From positions 36,909 through 58,323 of the forward strand of contig DAHH01000004.1 of assembly GCA_002498385.1 (NCBI GenBank): a stretch of 21,415 nucleotides of DNA, written 5' to 3'. Shown in pieces: positions 7,651-14,660 of this stretch. Numbering within the stretch: the stretch's first letter is position 1; each line of letters starts with the position of its first letter. A model generated the notes under the pieces. That model was not told where the DNA came from, made no database searches, and saw only the letters and a list, made by a program, of their open reading frames with translations. A program made the translations under genes and the position numbers. The DNA comes from Methanobacterium sp. UBA410. Its GTDB lineage: Archaea > Methanobacteriota > Methanobacteria > Methanobacteriales > Methanobacteriaceae.

Positions 7651-7708
7651 ATGGTTAATTTATTTCTTAAACCATGATTAATTTTATTTCTTAAACCATG
7701 GTTAATCT
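7651..7708 (+). repeat. Imperfect 23-24-bp tandem repeat with palindromes upstream of the PP-loop gene
   Basis: Two and a half copies of a unit beginning ATGRTTAATTT and ending TTTCTTAAACC lie at 7651-7673, 7674-7697 and 7698-7708. The last junction forms the perfect 10-bp palindrome AACCATGGTT (7694-7703). A GTTATAAC palindrome (7642-7649) lies just before. The block is 40-60 bases upstream of the probable TATA box of the next gene and looks like a possible operator array. Confidence 0.6.
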
Positions 7709-7746
7709 AAGCTTTATCTTTGTTAAATTGGTATATTACTGCTTGA

Positions 7747-7756
7747 TTTTATATTT
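7747..7756 (+). promoter_or_regulatory. Probable TATA box of the PP-loop gene
   Basis: TTTTATATTT is centred about 28 bases before the ATG at 7780. The transcript would therefore start within a few bases of the start codon and be nearly leaderless. This agrees with the poor Shine-Dalgarno match (GGGGAT). Confidence 0.45.
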
Positions 7757-7779
7757 TAAATGATTATTGGGGATTTCAT

Positions 7780-8841
7780 ATGAAAAGAGAAGTTGATAAA
7801 AGTGTGAATGCACTTAAAAAACTTTTAAAACCTCTTGTGGATGGAAAATGCACTGAAAGCCAGCTTGATCTTGATCTAGGAGATGAAATTGGATTTTCCC
7901 TTGAAAAGGTGATGTTCACGAGTGAAGATAGGAATCTCATCATTGTAACCCCTGATCGACCTGAAAAATCTGCGGTAATTGGAAAGGGGGGCTGGGTTGT
8001 GGGCCGCCTCAGGGAAGAACTTGGAGTGAATTCCATCCATGTTGAGGCCAACACGGACATTTTAATCAGAAAGTATAGGATGGAACTTGCAGAGAAAAGA
8101 TTAAATAATATAATGCCACTTTTTGATGAAAAAGAAAGGAAACCCCTTCAAAATCTGCAAAAGCTTCTCAAAGCTAGAATAGAAAACGTGTACCAGGCAG
8201 GTTCAGTTTTAAAAGATCTTCCTGAAAAACCAGAATCAAAAACTCCCATGGCAATGGTTGCACTTTCAGGCGGGGTTGACAGCAGTTTTTCGCTTATAAT
8301 TGCAAAGATAATGGGTTTCAACCCAATTGCAGTTACAGTGAACCCTGGAGAGATTATACTGCCCAAATACTTCCAGAGAAATGTTGAAAGCCTTTCAGGG
8401 AGACTGAATGTTAAACACGAGTACCTTGAGGTAGACATGTCCCAGGTTATAACTGATGCACTGGAGGGAAAAATTCATCCATGCGGCAGGTGCTCCGAAA
8501 CCATTGAAAAAACCCTGATGGAACATGCAAAACAATTAAAAATTCCTTTTTTAATATTCGGAGACTTCCTATCAACCGGGGCACAATCAATCCTACTTAA
8601 AGATGGTGTGTGGAGGATTAACATGCCTGCAATGCTCTGTGCAACAAAGGGTGAAACCAAAGATCTGGCAGGCCGTTTCGGTGTTGAAAATATTGGTGTT
8701 TATGGATGTCCCCTGATAAATGAGGTGCATAAGCGCCATTCACACATGGCAAGGTTTTCAGTACAGAGGATCCTAAGGGAAACTAGGGCTGGTGTACTGG
8801 AGCCCGGTGAGGCGCTTGGACTTATAAAAAAATCCATTTAA
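7780..8841 (+). CDS. KH-domain PP-loop ATPase, probable tRNA-modifying (thiolation-type) enzyme
   Basis: This 353-residue protein joins an N-terminal KH-like RNA-binding region to a PP-loop ATPase. The KH GxxG loop is GKGG at residues 68-71, within SAVIGKGGWVVGRLREELG. The ATP-binding PP-loop is SGGVDSS at 163-169. Cysteines C215 and C218 (HPCGRC), with C277 and C300 (YGC), resemble the CxxC...C cluster ligands of TtuA/TtcA-type tRNA sulfurtransferases, but this is a pattern comparison, not an alignment. Similar archaeal proteins are usually annotated only as PP-loop superfamily ATPases. Adenylation of an RNA base followed by sulfur or amine transfer is the likely chemistry; the substrate is unknown. 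The gene stands alone, and its stop overlaps the convergent small membrane-protein gene by four bases. Confidence 0.85.
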   Translation: MKREVDKSVNALKKLLKPLVDGKCTESQLDLDLGDEIGFSLEKVMFTSEDRNLIIVTPDRPEKSAVIGKGGWVVGRLREELGVNSIHVEANTDILIRKYRMELAEKRLNNIMPLFDEKERKPLQNLQKLLKARIENVYQAGSVLKDLPEKPESKTPMAMVALSGGVDSSFSLIIAKIMGFNPIAVTVNPGEIILPKYFQRNVESLSGRLNVKHEYLEVDMSQVITDALEGKIHPCGRCSETIEKTLMEHAKQLKIPFLIFGDFLSTGAQSILLKDGVWRINMPAMLCATKGETKDLAGRFGVENIGVYGCPLINEVHKRHSHMARFSVQRILRETRAGVLEPGEALGLIKKSI

Positions 8842-8984
8842 ACCTTTTTTAACAGTTCCATTATTCCGTAAATTATTAGGAAGATTCCAACCAGGTATCC
8901 AACGAGCTGTGGCCATATGAACATTAGGATACCCACAATTATTGCAACTACTCCCATCAATTCGCGGCTTGTATCATTTTCCAT
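8838..8984 (-). CDS. Small membrane protein, DUF3096-like
   Basis: A 48-residue frame starting MENDTSRELMGVV and containing one long hydrophobic stretch, about residues 11-42 (GVVAIIVGILMFIWPQ, then LVGYLVGIFLIIYGIM), broken by Pro26. This allows one or two short membrane passes, and a Lys-rich end would face the cytoplasm. Length and sequence character resemble the DUF3096 family, whose function is unknown. There is no Shine-Dalgarno site, but a TATATA box on the - strand around 9006-9015 lies about 25 bases upstream of the ATG, as expected for leaderless expression. The stop codon overlaps the stop of the convergent PP-loop gene by four bases. Coding is inferred from the clear membrane-protein pattern. 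Confidence 0.72.
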   Translation of the reverse strand: MENDTSRELMGVVAIIVGILMFIWPQLVGYLVGIFLIIYGIMELLKKV

Positions 8985-8986
8985 GA

Positions 8987-9016
8987 AGTTATATTCTGTT
9001 TTGGATCATATATAGA
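8987..9016. promoter_or_regulatory. Overlapping divergent promoters
   Basis: The 36 bases between two divergent start codons (8984 on the - strand, 9021 on the + strand) hold a - strand CTATATATG box near 9007-9015. A weaker + strand TTATATTC lies at about 8989-8996. Each lies 25-30 bases from the start codon it faces, and neither gene has a Shine-Dalgarno site. Both could be leaderless from interleaved promoters. Confidence 0.4.
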
Positions 9017-9020
9017 TATT

Positions 9021-9206
9021 ATGAACACGAAGTTCTGTCCCAACTGCGGGTCAACCAACATAAAATGGATCATACCACAGAACTGGTCAATGTGGCGATG
9101 CTACGACTGTGGATACTACGGAGCAGTCATAATTGAGGATGGAGAACTTGCCTGTGAAATCCGGAAGAATTATTTGAAGAATAATGAAAAAAAAGATGAA
9201 GAATGA
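9021..9206 (+). CDS. Small zinc-ribbon protein
   Basis: A 61-residue protein with two CxxC knuckles (C6/C9 and C27/C30) in the order FCPNCG...WRCYDCGYYGA, the classic zinc-ribbon arrangement. A short acidic and lysine-rich tail follows (KNNEKKDEE). Such stand-alone ribbons occur widely in archaea and mostly have no assigned role; binding to protein or nucleic acid is possible. The ATG lacks a Shine-Dalgarno site and may be leaderless. The gene is divergent from the small membrane protein at 8984 and ends before a strong bidirectional terminator-like hairpin. Zinc binding is inferred from the cysteines. Confidence 0.82.
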   Translation: MNTKFCPNCGSTNIKWIIPQNWSMWRCYDCGYYGAVIIEDGELACEIRKNYLKNNEKKDEE

Positions 9207-9237
9207 TTCTTTGGTCATTTCAAAGGAAGCTGACTCA

Positions 9238-9264
9238 TTCTAAAAAAATAACTTTTTTTTAGAA
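9238..9264. terminator. Bidirectional terminator-like hairpin
   Basis: A perfect 11-bp inverted repeat (TTCTAAAAAAA at 9238-9248 and TTTTTTTAGAA at 9254-9264, loop of five) lies between two convergent genes. It places a T-tract at the 3' end of the transcript on both strands. Confidence 0.7.
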
Positions 9265-9303
9265 AGTGTTTTCCATGTATCCCCCTTAAACCATATTCCT
9301 TCC

Positions 9304-9615
9304 TTAAATAACTGGTCTTCCAAGGATGAACTTATCAACAAGGGCCCAGACAACCATCATAACCACAAAGAGAATCAAAGTAACCATAATAAACTTTTTG
9401 CCGCGCCTTTTGGCAGAAGTTTCAGGACGGGTGTACAGGTAGATCTCGGGTGCAAGTGCCAGTAAAAGGACCAGGGGTATGATAAATCCAATTATTATCC
9501 CTGCTATTGAAAGCATGTTGGCACGTGGATACTCATCTTTTACCAATTTTTCGCTGCAACTTCCACAGTAATGTGCATATTCAGGATTTTCAGCTCCACA
9601 TTTCGGACATTTCAT
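9304..9615 (-). CDS. Zinc-ribbon membrane protein
   Basis: A 103-residue protein with an N-terminal zinc ribbon (MKCPKCG...YCGSC; C3, C6, C17, C20) and two predicted membrane segments, about residues 33-57 and 76-95. A basic loop joins them (SAKRRGKK). This is a common archaeal and bacterial layout in which the ribbon faces the cytoplasm; specific functions are unknown. The ATG at 9615 has GGAG about ten bases upstream. A TATA-like AAATAAATATC on the - strand at about 9663-9673 could be its promoter. It is transcribed toward the + strand zinc-ribbon gene, and the two end at a shared hairpin. Confidence 0.82.
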   Translation of the reverse strand: MKCPKCGAENPEYAHYCGSCSEKLVKDEYPRANMLSIAGIIIGFIIPLVLLLALAPEIYLYTRPETSAKRRGKKFIMVTLILFVVMMVVWALVDKFILGRPVI

Positions 9616-9959
9616 TGTATTATATCTCCTTCAAATGAGTTGATACTAAACTGGTTAGTTGTGATATTTATTTTATTTTGTGACCTTACAATAAAGACAT
9701 GGAAGACTTCCTATGGTCTGACCGTTGATTAGTTTATAAACTTTTGATAGCTTATAAATTTTGATGTTTTTAAAATGTTTTACTAACTATAAAATGAAGA
9801 ATAACTAAAAATGAAACTTTTTTAAAACTTTTTTTTATGAGGATCTGCTGGCTTGATATAAAGGTACCAAAATATAAAAAAGAAGAATTAAATTTAAAAT
9901 GGATTATTTGCTAAATAAAGAAAAATTAACTGAAGGATCATCATTTAACTACTTTAAAT
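9616..9959 (-). other. Spacer downstream of argH
   Basis: No gene is seen. It holds T-tracts on the - strand suitable for ending argH transcription (for example CTTCTTTTTTATATTTT near 9872-9888) and the probable promoter of the zinc-ribbon membrane protein. Confidence 0.5.
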
Positions 9960-11390
9960 TTAGTTACTTCCTTTCTGTTGAATTTTATCCCTTTCCCCTG
10001 CAACAAAGTCCCTTAAGTGGGATATAACTTCCCTAACAGCTTCTGGGGATGATCCGCCTATAACTCTGCGCGTTTTTATAACTTCGTATGGGTCAAGGGC
10101 TTTTTTCACGAGGGCTTCATCAATACCCAGCGTTTTGCCCCTTAATTCCATTGAAACTTTGTCAAGAAACTTGGAATCAATTTCTCCAGGTTTCATGCCA
10201 TGATCAATGGCTTCCGTGACTGTTCTTCCAACTATCTGATGGGCAACCCTGAATGGAAGGTTCTTCTCGCGCACCATGAGGTCTGCAAGTTCTGTTGCTG
10301 TTGAGAAATTTGCCTCTGCAAGTTCAACCCCACGTTCCTTCTTGAACTTCACTGACGAAAGCATGTCGCATGTGATATTCAGCATGGAAGCTGCAATATC
10401 CATGGCATTCCACAGATGAGGTGTCATTTCCTGAAGGTCTCTGTTGTAGCTGTGAGGTAATGCCTTCAGGATGGTCATAATTGTTACAAGCTCCCCATAT
10501 ATAACACCAGTTTTTGCCCGTGCAACTTCCGCAACATCGGGGTTCTTCTTCTGGGGCATTATGGATGATGTGGAGGAGTACTCATTTCCAATCTCGATCA
10601 TTCCAAACTCGTAGGTGCTCCAGAGCACCAGCTCCTCGCATATCTTACTCAGATTTGATGCCAGCATTGAGAGTGCGAAGACAGTCTCTGCAATGAAGTC
10701 CCTGGAACTTACAGCATCTAATGAGTTCTCCATGAGCCTCTCAAAACCAAGTAACTCCCTGGTTCTTTCGCGGTCTATTGGGAAGCTGGTGGTTGTGAGG
10801 GCTGCAGCACCAAGAGGACACATATCAACCCTTTTCTGGGCATCTGCAAGTCTCTCGTAGTCCCGCCTCAACTCATTTGCATATGCAAGTAAGTGGTGGG
10901 CGAAGGTTGTTGGCTGGGCATGCTGCAGATGGGTGTATCCAACCATGATGGTTTCTGTGTTCTGGGATGCCATGTCGAGGATCTCGTCTAGAAACCTCAA
11001 AAGGTCCGCCTTAATTCCTTCAATTTCTTCTTTCAAAACAAGTCTGAGGTCTGTTGCAACCTGGTCGTTTCTTGACTTGGCAGTGTGCATGAAACCCGCT
11101 ACTTCACCTATTTCCTTGGTAACGTAATTTTCAAGGGCCATGTGTATGTCCTCGACAGAGGGGTCAAGGTTTAAAGCTTCAATACCTTCAGACTCAAGCT
11201 TTTTAAGAGCACTTATTATCTTATCAGCATCTTCTGCAGGTATTATCTTCTGTTCCTTGAGCATGGTGGTGTGGGCCATGTTGCACTTGATGTCTGCCCT
11301 GAATATTCTTTTATCAAATTCCATTGACGATGTGAAGGATGCAGCATCGCTGGTCATACTATCCTGGAGTCTTCCTGATCTAAGGTTCAA
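9960..11390 (-). CDS. argH: Argininosuccinate lyase
   Basis: ArgH splits argininosuccinate into arginine and fumarate, the last step of arginine synthesis, as a cytoplasmic homotetramer of the fumarase/aspartase superfamily. The 476-residue protein begins with the family motif NLRSGRL, has THLQHAQPT at 153-161 with a catalytic His, and carries the signature loop SSIMPQKKNPD at 275-285 with the catalytic Ser. The start is TTG at 11390, chosen because AGGTGG lies eight bases upstream and the first residues match the family N-terminus. A TATA box is at 11456-11463, with a repeated GTTAGATCT between it and the gene. It follows the ribosomal gene cluster across a 0.5-kb spacer, so it is probably transcribed independently. 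Confidence 0.97.
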   Translation of the reverse strand: MNLRSGRLQDSMTSDAASFTSSMEFDKRIFRADIKCNMAHTTMLKEQKIIPAEDADKIISALKKLESEGIEALNLDPSVEDIHMALENYVTKEIGEVAGFMHTAKSRNDQVATDLRLVLKEEIEGIKADLLRFLDEILDMASQNTETIMVGYTHLQHAQPTTFAHHLLAYANELRRDYERLADAQKRVDMCPLGAAALTTTSFPIDRERTRELLGFERLMENSLDAVSSRDFIAETVFALSMLASNLSKICEELVLWSTYEFGMIEIGNEYSSTSSIMPQKKNPDVAEVARAKTGVIYGELVTIMTILKALPHSYNRDLQEMTPHLWNAMDIAASMLNITCDMLSSVKFKKERGVELAEANFSTATELADLMVREKNLPFRVAHQIVGRTVTEAIDHGMKPGEIDSKFLDKVSMELRGKTLGIDEALVKKALDPYEVIKTRRVIGGSSPEAVREVISHLRDFVAGERDKIQQKGSN

Positions 11391-11432
11391 TAAAATTCCA
11401 CCTGTTATCTTTAATAAAAATTCATTAGTTAA

Positions 11433-11463
11433 GTTAGATCTTTTGTTAGATCTCAGTTATAAA
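11433..11463 (-). promoter_or_regulatory. argH promoter with direct repeat
   Basis: On the - strand TTTATAAC (11456-11463) is a good TATA box about 70 bases before the TTG. Just downstream, two copies of a 9-bp sequence (GTTAGATCT on the + strand, 11433-11441 and 11445-11453) are spaced by 12 bp, about one helical turn. They overlap the expected initiation region, a position suited to a repressor. Confidence 0.5.
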
Positions 11464-11922
11464 TTGTCAGTACATGCTTGTCAATAATGCATTTAAAAAA
11501 AATTCCTTAAACAGAACTTCCTTCTAAATTTTATGATCATTTAATGTTTTTATGATTCAATTCAATTGATTCGATAATTTGTTTGTAAGAAACCTTAAAA
11601 TTTTTTTAAAGCCTGATGTTACAATCATATAAATTCCTTATGAAATTTTTCATTGTAAATTCGTTGAATTAAATTTAATCAATCATTAAATGAATTCATC
11701 AAATCTTAATTCAATAATTCAAATCTAATCATCAAATCTACATGAATTTAGATTATTAATATAAGGGTTGTGTATAAAAATTTAAATTAAATGTGCATTA
11801 AATGAACATTTATAAGCAAAATTAATAGTAGATTAAAATAGTTGGTTCATGAAGTTAATAAATAACTTCACTACTTAATACAGCTTAACTCAACTCAGTA
11901 AAAACTGATCTGGACTTAAAAC
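11464..11922. other. AT-rich spacer between rps27ae and argH
   Basis: No gene or stable RNA is seen. It contains degenerate AATTCAA / TCATCAAATCT repeats (about 11670-11760). A perfect 8-bp inverted repeat TGAAGTTA/TAACTTCA (11850-11857 and 11863-11870) and a small TCAGT-AAAA-ACTGA hairpin (11895-11908) lie just after the rps27ae stop. The two hairpins may mark the end of the ribosomal-protein transcript. Confidence 0.5.
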
Positions 11923-12087
11923 TTATTTTTTGGCGTTTTTGTCTTTCCACTGTGTGTAACCACATTTTCCGCAAGCATATCGGTCTCCGTGGTCAGCCAT
12001 GAATACTCCGTGTGAGCATCTAACGCATTCAGGGTTTTTTCTCACGATTTTGTTATCTTTAACTTCGTAAAGTTCATATTTTTTCAT
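11923..12087 (-). CDS. rps27ae: 30S ribosomal protein S27ae (eS31)
   Basis: A small zinc-ribbon protein of the archaeal and eukaryotic small ribosomal subunit. The 54-residue product starts MKKYELYEV and has two cysteine pairs (C21/C24 in CVRCSHG and C39/C42 in CGKCGYTQW), spaced as in the family. GGAGGAAACACT places the Shine-Dalgarno site directly before the ATG. It is the last gene of the cluster, 33 bases after rps24e, and is followed by hairpins and a long spacer. Confidence 0.95.
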   Translation of the reverse strand: MKKYELYEVKDNKIVRKNPECVRCSHGVFMADHGDRYACGKCGYTQWKDKNAKK

Positions 12088-12120
12088 AGTGTTTCCTCCT
12101 GTTTATCGGGGTTTCCCAGT

Positions 12121-12432
12121 TTACTCTTCAGCTTCCTCTTCTTCAGCTTCTTTTTTTTCTGTATTTTTTGTTATAACGTGTTCTTTTTCCACTTTAGCCA
12201 GACTTTCCTCTGAATCGTAGAGTTTTGCGTATCCATCTGCTTTACCTTCACCGTAGGACGGTTTGATCCTGCTCACCACAAGAAGGTTTTTGTCCACATC
12301 TAAAAGTGCAACAAGCCTGTTTTTAACGTCTAAAACCTTAGGGGTAGCTTCTCCCTGGTATATGCAGTCAAAGTGTATTTCAGTTCTGTTTAAAAGTGGG
12401 TTTTCGATTTTTTTGTTTATATTGATGTCCAT
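12121..12432 (-). CDS. rps24e: 30S ribosomal protein S24e (eS24)
   Basis: eS24 of the small subunit. The 103-residue product has the family core: an N-terminal strand IEKPLLNRTE-like region (here IENPLLNRTEIHFDC), the central LVALLDVDKNLLVVSRIKPSYGEGKADGYAKLYD, and a variable acidic tail (EKKEAEEEEAEE). The ATG is three bases after the stop of the dephospho-CoA kinase gene, with GGAGG inside the end of that gene, so the two are co-translated. The order spt4 - kinase - rps24e - rps27ae is common in archaea. Confidence 0.96.
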   Translation of the reverse strand: MDININKKIENPLLNRTEIHFDCIYQGEATPKVLDVKNRLVALLDVDKNLLVVSRIKPSYGEGKADGYAKLYDSEESLAKVEKEHVITKNTEKKEAEEEEAEE

Positions 12433-12435
12433 AAA

Positions 12436-12942
12436 TTATGCCTCCTCTAACTTTTCGATCAAGTCTTCCGCAGTTTTTTTAACTTTATCAACTTCACAAA
12501 GCACCACACCCTCTCCAGGCTGGCCGTAAAATATTACAGAGCCTTTTGGGGCCATGATCAGGCATGGAATAACAGCAAGATCTTCTTCACCTTCAACAAC
12601 AATGAGTACCTTACCATTTTCAACTGAGTTGAAGGCTTCCTCAATTTTACTTTGAAGATCGTCTGTTATAGTTCCAGGTGGATTTTCTGCTTTTAATGTT
12701 ATGTTATCATAACGTATCTTATTTTCTGATACGTGTCTTTCAATCCTGTCGTCAATGATGCCTATATCAGGAACCATACCTGCATTTAACATGTTCTGTG
12801 TTGTGACATCGCCGATGGAAATTAAAATACCTTCCTTACCAAGCGAGTTTTTTAAATCTTCCTTTGCATCGATTATTGATGGATAAATCTTTCCAAAAGG
12901 TTTTTTAAACTCTGATCTCAGTTCATTTTTTAGTATTAACAC
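12436..12942 (-). CDS. GTP-dependent dephospho-CoA kinase (DUF359)
   Basis: Archaeal dephospho-CoA kinases of the DUF359 family phosphorylate dephospho-CoA with GTP, the last step of CoA synthesis, and are unrelated to bacterial CoaE. The 168-residue protein shows the family blocks ILISIGDVTTQNMLNAGMVPDIGIIDDRIER (39-69), ENPPGTITDDL (85-95), VLIVVEGEEDLAVIPCLIMAP (112-132) and YGQPGEGVV (138-146). The acidic GDV, DIGIIDDR and EGEEDL motifs carry the metal and nucleotide residues. The start is GTG at 12942, overlapping the last base of the spt4 stop, with GAGGG a few bases upstream. The location among transcription and ribosomal genes is typical for this family. Confidence 0.93.
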   Translation of the reverse strand: MLILKNELRSEFKKPFGKIYPSIIDAKEDLKNSLGKEGILISIGDVTTQNMLNAGMVPDIGIIDDRIERHVSENKIRYDNITLKAENPPGTITDDLQSKIEEAFNSVENGKVLIVVEGEEDLAVIPCLIMAPKGSVIFYGQPGEGVVLCEVDKVKKTAEDLIEKLEEA

Positions 12943-13124
12943 TATCTAACCCTCAGGGCATATTCTCCAGGAAGGGATATGTTCAGTTCTTCTGCAATTT
13001 GTGAATTTTCAGGATCCATAACTATCAGGAAGCCGCTCCAGTTTTTTGAAGATGTTACATTACAAACTGCACATCTTTCTTCTTCCATGAGTCTGTGGCA
13101 TCTTGTGCATGCTTTTGTAACCAT
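12942..13124 (-). CDS. spt4: RNA polymerase subunit E'' / Spt4
   Basis: Spt4 (RpoE2) is a zinc-ribbon protein that pairs with Spt5 to form the DSIF-like processivity factor of archaeal RNA polymerase. The 60-residue product has cysteine pairs at C6/C9 (CTRCHRL) and C18/C21 (CAVC), followed by the SKNWSGFLIVMDPENSQIA core where it contacts Spt5. Its ATG immediately follows the rpo7 TAA, with GAGGGG inside the end of rpo7. One base overlaps the next gene. Confidence 0.95.
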   Translation of the reverse strand: MVTKACTRCHRLMEEERCAVCNVTSSKNWSGFLIVMDPENSQIAEELNISLPGEYALRVR

Positions 13125-13709
13125 TTATTTCTTCCCCTCTTTGGTGGTCTTCTTCTTGGCTTTTTTATTTTTCTCTTCTTCGATCCATTCGAACCTTCCG
13201 AGTCCAGGTTGTCTCATTGTTAAACCAATTTTGGTTTCTTTAGAGGATTTACCTTTAAGGCTCAATGCAACAACCCTTGCTCGGACTTTGTCGCCTTCCT
13301 CAAGAGTTTTCTTTGATTCTTTACCTAGTAAAGCTCCTCTTTTTCCATCGTAGTTTATGTAATCATCTGTAACCTGTGAAACGTGCACCAATCCATCCAT
13401 TGGCCCGATTCTTATGAATGCCCCGAATTCGGTTATTTCTATGACTTCTCCTTCAACTATCTCGTGTAACTCCGGTTTGAAGGACAGTGCTGTGAATGTG
13501 ACATCATGGTAAGCTGCACCATCGCCCATTATAACCTTTCCGATGCCTATATCTTCAATTTCTTTAACTGTTACCATCAATCCCAGTTTCTTATCTATGG
13601 CTCCAACGTAGCTGTCATTTAACAGCTCTATTGTCACCTCTTCTAAGGGTTCTTCAAACCGGTCTGGTGGGATTCTTACAGTGTCTTCTATTTTGGATAC
13701 TAAATACAA
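13125..13709 (-). CDS. rpoE1: RNA polymerase subunit Rpo7 (E')
   Basis: Rpo7 forms the stalk of archaeal RNA polymerase with Rpo4 and helps open complex formation and nascent RNA binding. The 194-residue protein has the N-terminal tip domain (about 1-80, starting MYLVSKIEDTVRIPPDRF) and a C-terminal S1 RNA-binding domain (about 82-165, VEGEVIEITEFGAFIRIGPMDGLVHVSQV). A lysine-rich tail (EEKNKKAKKKTTKEGKK) follows. The start is TTG at 13709, supported by GGGGGAT just upstream. It heads the rpo7-spt4-kinase-rps24e-rps27ae unit. The 257-base spacer before it suggests a separate promoter. Confidence 0.96.
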   Translation of the reverse strand: MYLVSKIEDTVRIPPDRFEEPLEEVTIELLNDSYVGAIDKKLGLMVTVKEIEDIGIGKVIMGDGAAYHDVTFTALSFKPELHEIVEGEVIEITEFGAFIRIGPMDGLVHVSQVTDDYINYDGKRGALLGKESKKTLEEGDKVRARVVALSLKGKSSKETKIGLTMRQPGLGRFEWIEEEKNKKAKKKTTKEGKK

Positions 13710-13966
13710 TCAAATCCCCCTGATTATGCTTTAATATGAATTAATAAGCAAAAGATGGATTTACTTTTTATTTGCTTTTACAGAGAATAATGTTACTTTT
13801 TTATTTCTATCTAATTTTATCTCTGTTTTTTATCTTTATTTAGTTTTATCTCTACCCTTCATTCAATGAATAAGGTTGTTTTCAAGGAATTAGATCAGTC
13901 AATGATAATTTTTTAAATAAATTGTTTTTTTAATGGATATCAATTTTTAAGATGTTCAACCTAACT
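13710..13966 (-). other. Spacer between ppa and rpo7
   Basis: No gene is seen. T-rich stretches follow ppa. Nearer rpo7, an inverted repeat AAGCAAA (13746-13752) / TTTGCTT (13771-13777) encloses AT-rich sequence and may be part of the rpo7 promoter region; no single TATA box stands out. Confidence 0.4.
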
Positions 13967-14485
13967 TCACATTTCTTTGAACAATTCTTTTGAATGTTCT
14001 ATGGATTCAAATGCTTTTTCAGCGTTATCCCATCCAAGTACTTCTGTTTTTTTACCCTGAAGTCTCTTGTACTCTGTGAAGAAATGTGATATTTCATCCA
14101 AGAATTGTTTAGGTAGCTGACTGATGTCCTTGATGTCATTGAACCTTGGATCCTCCACTGGAACACCCAGAATTTTATCGTCGCTGTCTCCAGTATCTAT
14201 CATTCTCATGATTCCAATTGGTCTGGTTTCAATTATGCAGCCTGGGAATGTAGGCTCGTCCATTATGACAAGTATGTCCATTGGATCTCCATCATCCCAG
14301 AGGGTTTGGGGTATTATACCATACTCTGCAGGGTAATGGAATGGAGAGTAAAGAACTCTGTCAAGTGCAAATGCTTCTTTATCTTTATCATATTCATACT
14401 TGTTCCTTGATCCTTTTGGAATTTCAACAACAGCGTATACAACTTCTGAGGATGGTCCTGTTGGTATGTCTTTCCAGAGATTCAT
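13967..14485 (-). CDS. ppa: Inorganic pyrophosphatase (family I)
   Basis: Soluble Mg-dependent pyrophosphatase, which hydrolyses PPi released by nucleic-acid and protein synthesis. The 172-residue length is normal for family I. Visible active-site elements are KGSRNKYEYDKD (24-35), YPAEYGIIPQTLWDDGDPMDILV with the diagnostic DGDPMD motif, and VPVEDPRFNDI. The ATG has an ideal GGAGG about six bases upstream. The gene sits between the PIN nuclease and rpo7 with spacers on both sides, and an 8-bp dyad overlaps its TATA region, so it can probably be transcribed on its own. Confidence 0.97.
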   Translation of the reverse strand: MNLWKDIPTGPSSEVVYAVVEIPKGSRNKYEYDKDKEAFALDRVLYSPFHYPAEYGIIPQTLWDDGDPMDILVIMDEPTFPGCIIETRPIGIMRMIDTGDSDDKILGVPVEDPRFNDIKDISQLPKQFLDEISHFFTEYKRLQGKKTEVLGWDNAEKAFESIEHSKELFKEM

Positions 14486-14507
14486 ATAATTCCTCCTAAT
14501 CTTATTT

Positions 14508-14534
14508 AGAGATATGCATTGAAATTATATCTCT
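14508..14534 (-). promoter_or_regulatory. ppa promoter with overlapping dyad
   Basis: A perfect 8-bp inverted repeat AGAGATAT (14508-14515) / ATATCTCT (14527-14534) with an 11-bp gap overlaps the best - strand TATA candidate (GAGATATAA, 14525-14533). Initiation near 14503 would fit a short leader with GGAGG. The dyad may be a regulator site. Confidence 0.45.
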
Positions 14535-14660
14535 TAAACTGTACTTTTAAAATGTTTAAAGTTTTCTTTAAAGTCTTTTAAAGTTACAATTTTTAAAGTT
14601 AATTTTTGATCTCATTCCTTTAAGATCATTATTCAAATCGTTATTCAAAAAAATATCAAC

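Noticed and set aside
11140..11487. 115-codon + strand frame
   Set aside because: Antisense to the 5' end of argH and its promoter; serine/leucine-rich shadow with no ribosome site.
11464..11922. Search for tRNA or other structured RNA in the long spacers
   Set aside because: No cloverleaf or GC-rich island is visible here or in the other spacers; only AT-rich repeats and small hairpins.
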